Assembly (NCBI GenBank): GCA_034430515.1
Contig: DAOUEP010000011.1
Span: 1-7,070, forward strand
DNA from: DAOUEH01 sp034430515
GTDB lineage: Bacteria > Chloroflexota > Dehalococcoidia > Dehalococcoidales > RBG-16-60-22
DNA length: 7,070 bases
Direction of reading: 5' to 3'
Part shown: piece by piece, positions 4,469 to 7,070 of the stretch
How positions within the stretch are numbered: the stretch's first letter is position 1
Layout: every line of letters begins with the position of its first letter
Notes under the pieces: model-generated
Database searches by the model: none
What the model was told of the DNA's origin: nothing
What the model saw: the letters and a program-made list of their open reading frames with translations, nothing else
Translations under genes and position numbers: made by a program

Positions 4469-6937
4469 ATGGCCAGCAGATTTGAAAAATTCTCGGAAAG
4501 GGCCCGCCGCGTCCTCACCATCGCCCAGGAGGAGGCACGCAACCTCAACCATAACTACATCGGCACCGAGCACATCCTGCTGGGGCTGGTACGCGAGGAA
4601 GAGGGCGTGGCCGCCAAGGTGCTCACCAACCTGGGCATCGGCCTGGGCAAGGTGCGCTCGGCCATCGAGTTCATCATCGGCCGGGGCGAAAAGCCCGGCA
4701 GCGGCGAGACCGGCCTCACCCCCCGCGCCAAGAAGGTCATCGAGCTGGCCATCGACGAGGCCCGCCAGATGGGCCATAACTACATCGGCACCGAGCACCT
4801 GCTCTTAGGGCTCCTCCGCGAGGGCGAAGGGGTGGCCTCCAGCGTGCTCGATTCCTTCGGCATCACCCTGGAGCGCGCCCGCGCCGAGACGGCCCACATC
4901 CTCACCCAGGGCACGCCCAAGGCGCGCCTGACCCGCTCCACCTCGCGCACCCCGGCCCTCGACCAGCTGGGCATCGACTTAACGGCGGCCGCCAGGGCCG
5001 GCAAGCTCGACCCCGTCATCGGGCGGCACAAGGAAATCGAGCGGCTCATCCAGATTTTATCGCGCCGCACCAAGAACAACCCCGCCCTCATCGGCGAGCC
5101 GGGCGTCGGCAAGACGGCCATCGTCGAGGGGCTGGCCCACCGCATCGTCTCCGGCGACGTCCCCGAGACGCTGGAAGAGCGCCGCCTCATCGCCCTGGAC
5201 ATGGGCTCGCTGGTGGCGGGGACGAAATACCGCGGCGAGTTTGAGGAGCGCCTCAAGAAAATCATCGAGGAAATCAAGACGGCCGGCAACTGCGTCCTCT
5301 TCATCGACGAGTTCCACACCATGGTGGGCGCCGGCGCCGCCGAAGGGGCGGTGGACGCCGCCAATATTTTAAAGCCCGCCCTGGGGCGCGGCGAGCTGCA
5401 GTGCATCGGCGCCACCACGCTGGACGACTTCCGCAAGTACGTGGAGCGCGACGCCGCTTTGGAGCGGCGCTTCCAGCCGGTGCTGGTGGAAGAGCCCTCC
5501 GTGGACGACACGCTGGAAATTCTGCGCGGCATCCGCGAGCGCTACGAGGAGCACCACCATCTGACCATCAGCGAGGAGGCCCTCGCCGCCGCCGCCAACC
5601 TGGCCTCGCGCTACATCCCCGACCGCTTCCTGCCGGACAAGGCCATCGACCTCGTCGACGAGGCATCGTCGCGGGTGCGCATCAGGCACCGCACCATGCC
5701 CATCACCCTCAAAGAGGCCAAGCAGCTGGGCGATAACATCCGCAAGGACAAAGAGGCCGCCCTGAACACCCAGGACTACGACTACGCCGCCGAGTTGCGC
5801 GAGCGGGAAACGCAGGTTGACGAGAAGATTAAACAGCTTGAGGCGGAGTGGAAGAACGAGCAGGAGCAGGACCAGCCGGAGGTAAGCGCCGAGGATATCG
5901 CCGAGGTGGTCAGCATGTGGATTGGCGTGCCGGTGGTGCAGCTGGCCGGCGACGAGATGAGCCGCCTGCTCAACATGGAAGACGAGCTGCACAAGCGCAT
6001 CGTGGGGCAGGACGAGGCCATCGCCACCATCTCCAAGGCCATCCGCCGCGCCCGCGCCGGCCTCAAAGACCCGCGCCGCCCCATCGGCAATTTCATCTTT
6101 TTGGGGCCTACCGGCGTCGGCAAGACGGAGCTGGCCCGCACCCTGGCCGAGTTCATGTTCGGCAGCGAGGACAGCCTGATACGCATCGACATGTCCGAGT
6201 TCATGGAGAAGTTCGCCGTCTCGCGCCTGGTGGGGGCGCCGCCCGGCTACGTGGGCTACGACGAGGGCGGCCAGCTTACCGAGGCGGTGCGCCGCAAGCC
6301 CTACTGCTGCATCCTGCTGGACGAAATCGAGAAGGCGCACGAAGACGTATTTAATTTACTTTTACAGATATTCGACGACGGCCACCTCACCGACGCCAAG
6401 GGCCGCCGCGTGGACTTTCGTAACTCCGTGATTATCATGACCTCCAACATCGGCGCCGAGCTTATCCGCAAGGGCACCACCCTGGGCTTCACCACGCGCA
6501 CCGACGAGGCCAAGACCCGCGAGCAGAGCTACGAGCGGATGAAGGAAAACCTGCTCGGCGAGCTGAAAAAGCGCTTCAAGCCGGAGTTCCTCAACCGCGT
6601 CGACGACCAGGTGGTCTTCCGCTCGCTGGCCAAGGAGCAGATACGCGCCATCGTCGACCTGATGCTGGCCAACGTCTCCAAGCAGCTGGCCGAGAAAGAA
6701 ATCAAGCTGGAGGTGACCGACGCCGCCAAGGACTTCCTCGGCGACAAGGGCTATAGCGAGGAATACGGCGCCCGGCCGCTTAGGCGCGTTATCCAGAACA
6801 TGATTGAAGACCGCCTCTCCGAAGACCTGCTGCGCAGCAAGTTCCAGGCCGGGGAGACCGTCGTCGTCGACCTGGAGGGCGAGGAGCTTTCCATCCACGC
6901 CGCGCCCGTCGGCGCCGTGGGCGCCAAGAAGAAATAG
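4469..6937 (+). CDS. clpC: ClpC, Hsp100 AAA+ unfoldase of the ClpCP protease
   Basis: This ATP-driven unfoldase feeds damaged or tagged proteins into ClpP. All parts of the 822-residue class are present. Two Clp_N repeats occupy about 12-70 and 85-147, each with HNYIGTEH. D1 has Walker A GEPGVGKT (209-216), Walker B VLFIDE (276-281), pore loop TKYRG (252-256) and sensor GATTLDDFRKYVERDAALERRF. A short UVR-type middle domain (about 428-465), of ClpC and not ClpB type, follows. D2 has Walker A GPTGVGKT (546-553), pore motif GYVG (593-596), Walker B LLDE (616-619) and MTSNIG. LGF (672-674) matches the ClpP-docking loop and argues against ClpB. D2 ends with GYSEEYGARPLRRVIQ. The start is fixed by the family N-terminus MASRFEKFSERARRVL; its Shine-Dalgarno (GAAG) is weak and very close to the ATG. 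The ctsR, mcsA and mcsB genes common upstream in Firmicutes are absent; the gene has its own promoter. Confidence 0.97.
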   Translation: MASRFEKFSERARRVLTIAQEEARNLNHNYIGTEHILLGLVREEEGVAAKVLTNLGIGLGKVRSAIEFIIGRGEKPGSGETGLTPRAKKVIELAIDEARQMGHNYIGTEHLLLGLLREGEGVASSVLDSFGITLERARAETAHILTQGTPKARLTRSTSRTPALDQLGIDLTAAARAGKLDPVIGRHKEIERLIQILSRRTKNNPALIGEPGVGKTAIVEGLAHRIVSGDVPETLEERRLIALDMGSLVAGTKYRGEFEERLKKIIEEIKTAGNCVLFIDEFHTMVGAGAAEGAVDAANILKPALGRGELQCIGATTLDDFRKYVERDAALERRFQPVLVEEPSVDDTLEILRGIRERYEEHHHLTISEEALAAAANLASRYIPDRFLPDKAIDLVDEASSRVRIRHRTMPITLKEAKQLGDNIRKDKEAALNTQDYDYAAELRERETQVDEKIKQLEAEWKNEQEQDQPEVSAEDIAEVVSMWIGVPVVQLAGDEMSRLLNMEDELHKRIVGQDEAIATISKAIRRARAGLKDPRRPIGNFIFLGPTGVGKTELARTLAEFMFGSEDSLIRIDMSEFMEKFAVSRLVGAPPGYVGYDEGGQLTEAVRRKPYCCILLDEIEKAHEDVFNLLLQIFDDGHLTDAKGRRVDFRNSVIIMTSNIGAELIRKGTTLGFTTRTDEAKTREQSYERMKENLLGELKKRFKPEFLNRVDDQVVFRSLAKEQIRAIVDLMLANVSKQLAEKEIKLEVTDAAKDFLGDKGYSEEYGARPLRRVIQNMIEDRLSEDLLRSKFQAGETVVVDLEGEELSIHAAPVGAVGAKKK

Positions 6938-6943
6938 TCCGGC

Positions 6944-6972
6944 GTGACTTATCGGACCGACCCTAGTATAAT
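6944..6972 (+). promoter_or_regulatory. Promoter-like site after clpC
   Basis: GTGACT (4 of 6 to TTGACA), a 17-base spacer, and a perfect TATAAT (6967-6972). Transcription would start near 6979, inside the left arm of the hairpin 6974-7007. Chance occurrence is possible, but both boxes and the spacing are good. Confidence 0.45.
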
Positions 6973-6973
6973 G

Positions 6974-7011
6974 GGGCGGTGAGTTCAGCGAGTTGAGCCC
7001 ACCGCCCTTTT
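6974..7011 (+). terminator. Intrinsic terminator after clpC
   Basis: GGGCGGTG (6974-6981) pairs perfectly with CACCGCCC (7000-7007), followed directly by TTTT (7008-7011). The 18-base interior can add a short inner stem. It lies 36 bases after the clpC stop and fits as its terminator. Confidence 0.7.
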
Positions 7012-7021
7012 GAATTATAAA
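6993..7021 (+). promoter_or_regulatory. Promoter of the gene at the right edge
   Basis: TTGAGC (6993-6998; 4 of 6), a 17-base spacer, and TATAAA (7016-7021; 5 of 6). The start would be near 7028, giving a leader of about 26 bases. The -35 box lies within the terminator hairpin of clpC. Confidence 0.5.
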
Positions 7022-7036
7022 ATCTGCTGTAACCAG

Positions 7037-7043
7037 AAAGGAG
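7037..7043 (+). promoter_or_regulatory. Ribosome binding site of the right-edge gene
   Basis: AAAGGAG lies 10 bases before TTG at 7054. There is no ATG or GTG in reach before the window ends, so this site is the reason for calling a TTG start. Confidence 0.65.
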
Positions 7044-7053
7044 CTTTAAAAAC

Positions 7054-7070
7054 TTGGCACAGGAAAAAGT
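7054..7070 (+). CDS. Start of an unidentified gene (TTG start), cut by window end
   Basis: Only the first codons are visible; translated with TTG as Met they read M-A-Q-E-K and then a GT-starting codon, probably Val. The call rests on a strong Shine-Dalgarno at 7037-7043 and a promoter at 6993-7021, both suitably placed. In other bacteria radA often follows clpC and its N-terminus is similarly short and lysine-rich before a zinc motif, but five residues cannot show this, so no identity is assigned. Confidence 0.5.

Noticed and set aside
5369..6340. Long minus-strand open frame of 323 codons inside clpC
   Set aside because: Antisense shadow of a strongly conserved gene, with the same biased composition and no ribosome site or family motif.
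1..7070. A hidden new defence, mobile or biosynthetic system
   Set aside because: All substantial genes belong to well-known housekeeping families. The only unexplained structure is the inverted repeat between pit and gmk.

Overview
The window is ordinary chromosomal DNA from a GC-rich bacterium: most codons end in G or C, genes are dense, and several pairs overlap. Phylum Chloroflexota, probably class Dehalococcoidia or a relative, is my best guess. It rests on the gene set, a 5S rRNA gene with no 16S or 23S next to it, and a short palindromic repeat type that I associate with such genomes. No single marker here proves it.

Layout from left to right. Positions 1-1113 (+) hold the 3' part of rarA (replication-associated recombination ATPase), cut by the window edge. 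Next come a DUF47/PhoU-like protein (1117-1746, +) and a PiT-type phosphate transporter (1739-2758, +), which overlap by 8 bp and form a phosphate uptake module read in the same direction as rarA. From 2759 to 3083 there is no gene, but this stretch is not empty. It is largely one imperfect inverted repeat of about 266 bp containing four strong hairpins, lying between converging transcription units. On the minus strand, gmk (3084-3710) and remA (3700-3993) overlap by 11 bp and are read from a good promoter at about 4034-4062. A solitary 5S rRNA gene follows (about 4201-4323, +) with its own promoter and a T-run after its closing stem. Then comes clpC (4469-6937, +), a complete two-ATPase Hsp100 unfoldase with its own promoter and a GC-rich leader hairpin. 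The right end holds a terminator-like hairpin, two promoter-like sites and the first codons of another gene with a TTG start.

Functionally this is housekeeping: replication-fork repair (RarA), phosphate import (DUF47 + Pit), GMP to GDP conversion (Gmk) coupled to a DNA-binding regulator (RemA), ribosome assembly (5S) and protein quality control (ClpC). I see no defence system, CRISPR array, transposase or biosynthetic cluster. The part that repays a second look is the 2791-3056 element. Its two arms are diverged copies of one repeat unit, and two hairpins have changed between the copies in a compensatory way, which suggests that the folded form is maintained. Identities are from motif recognition by eye; no alignment or database search was run.
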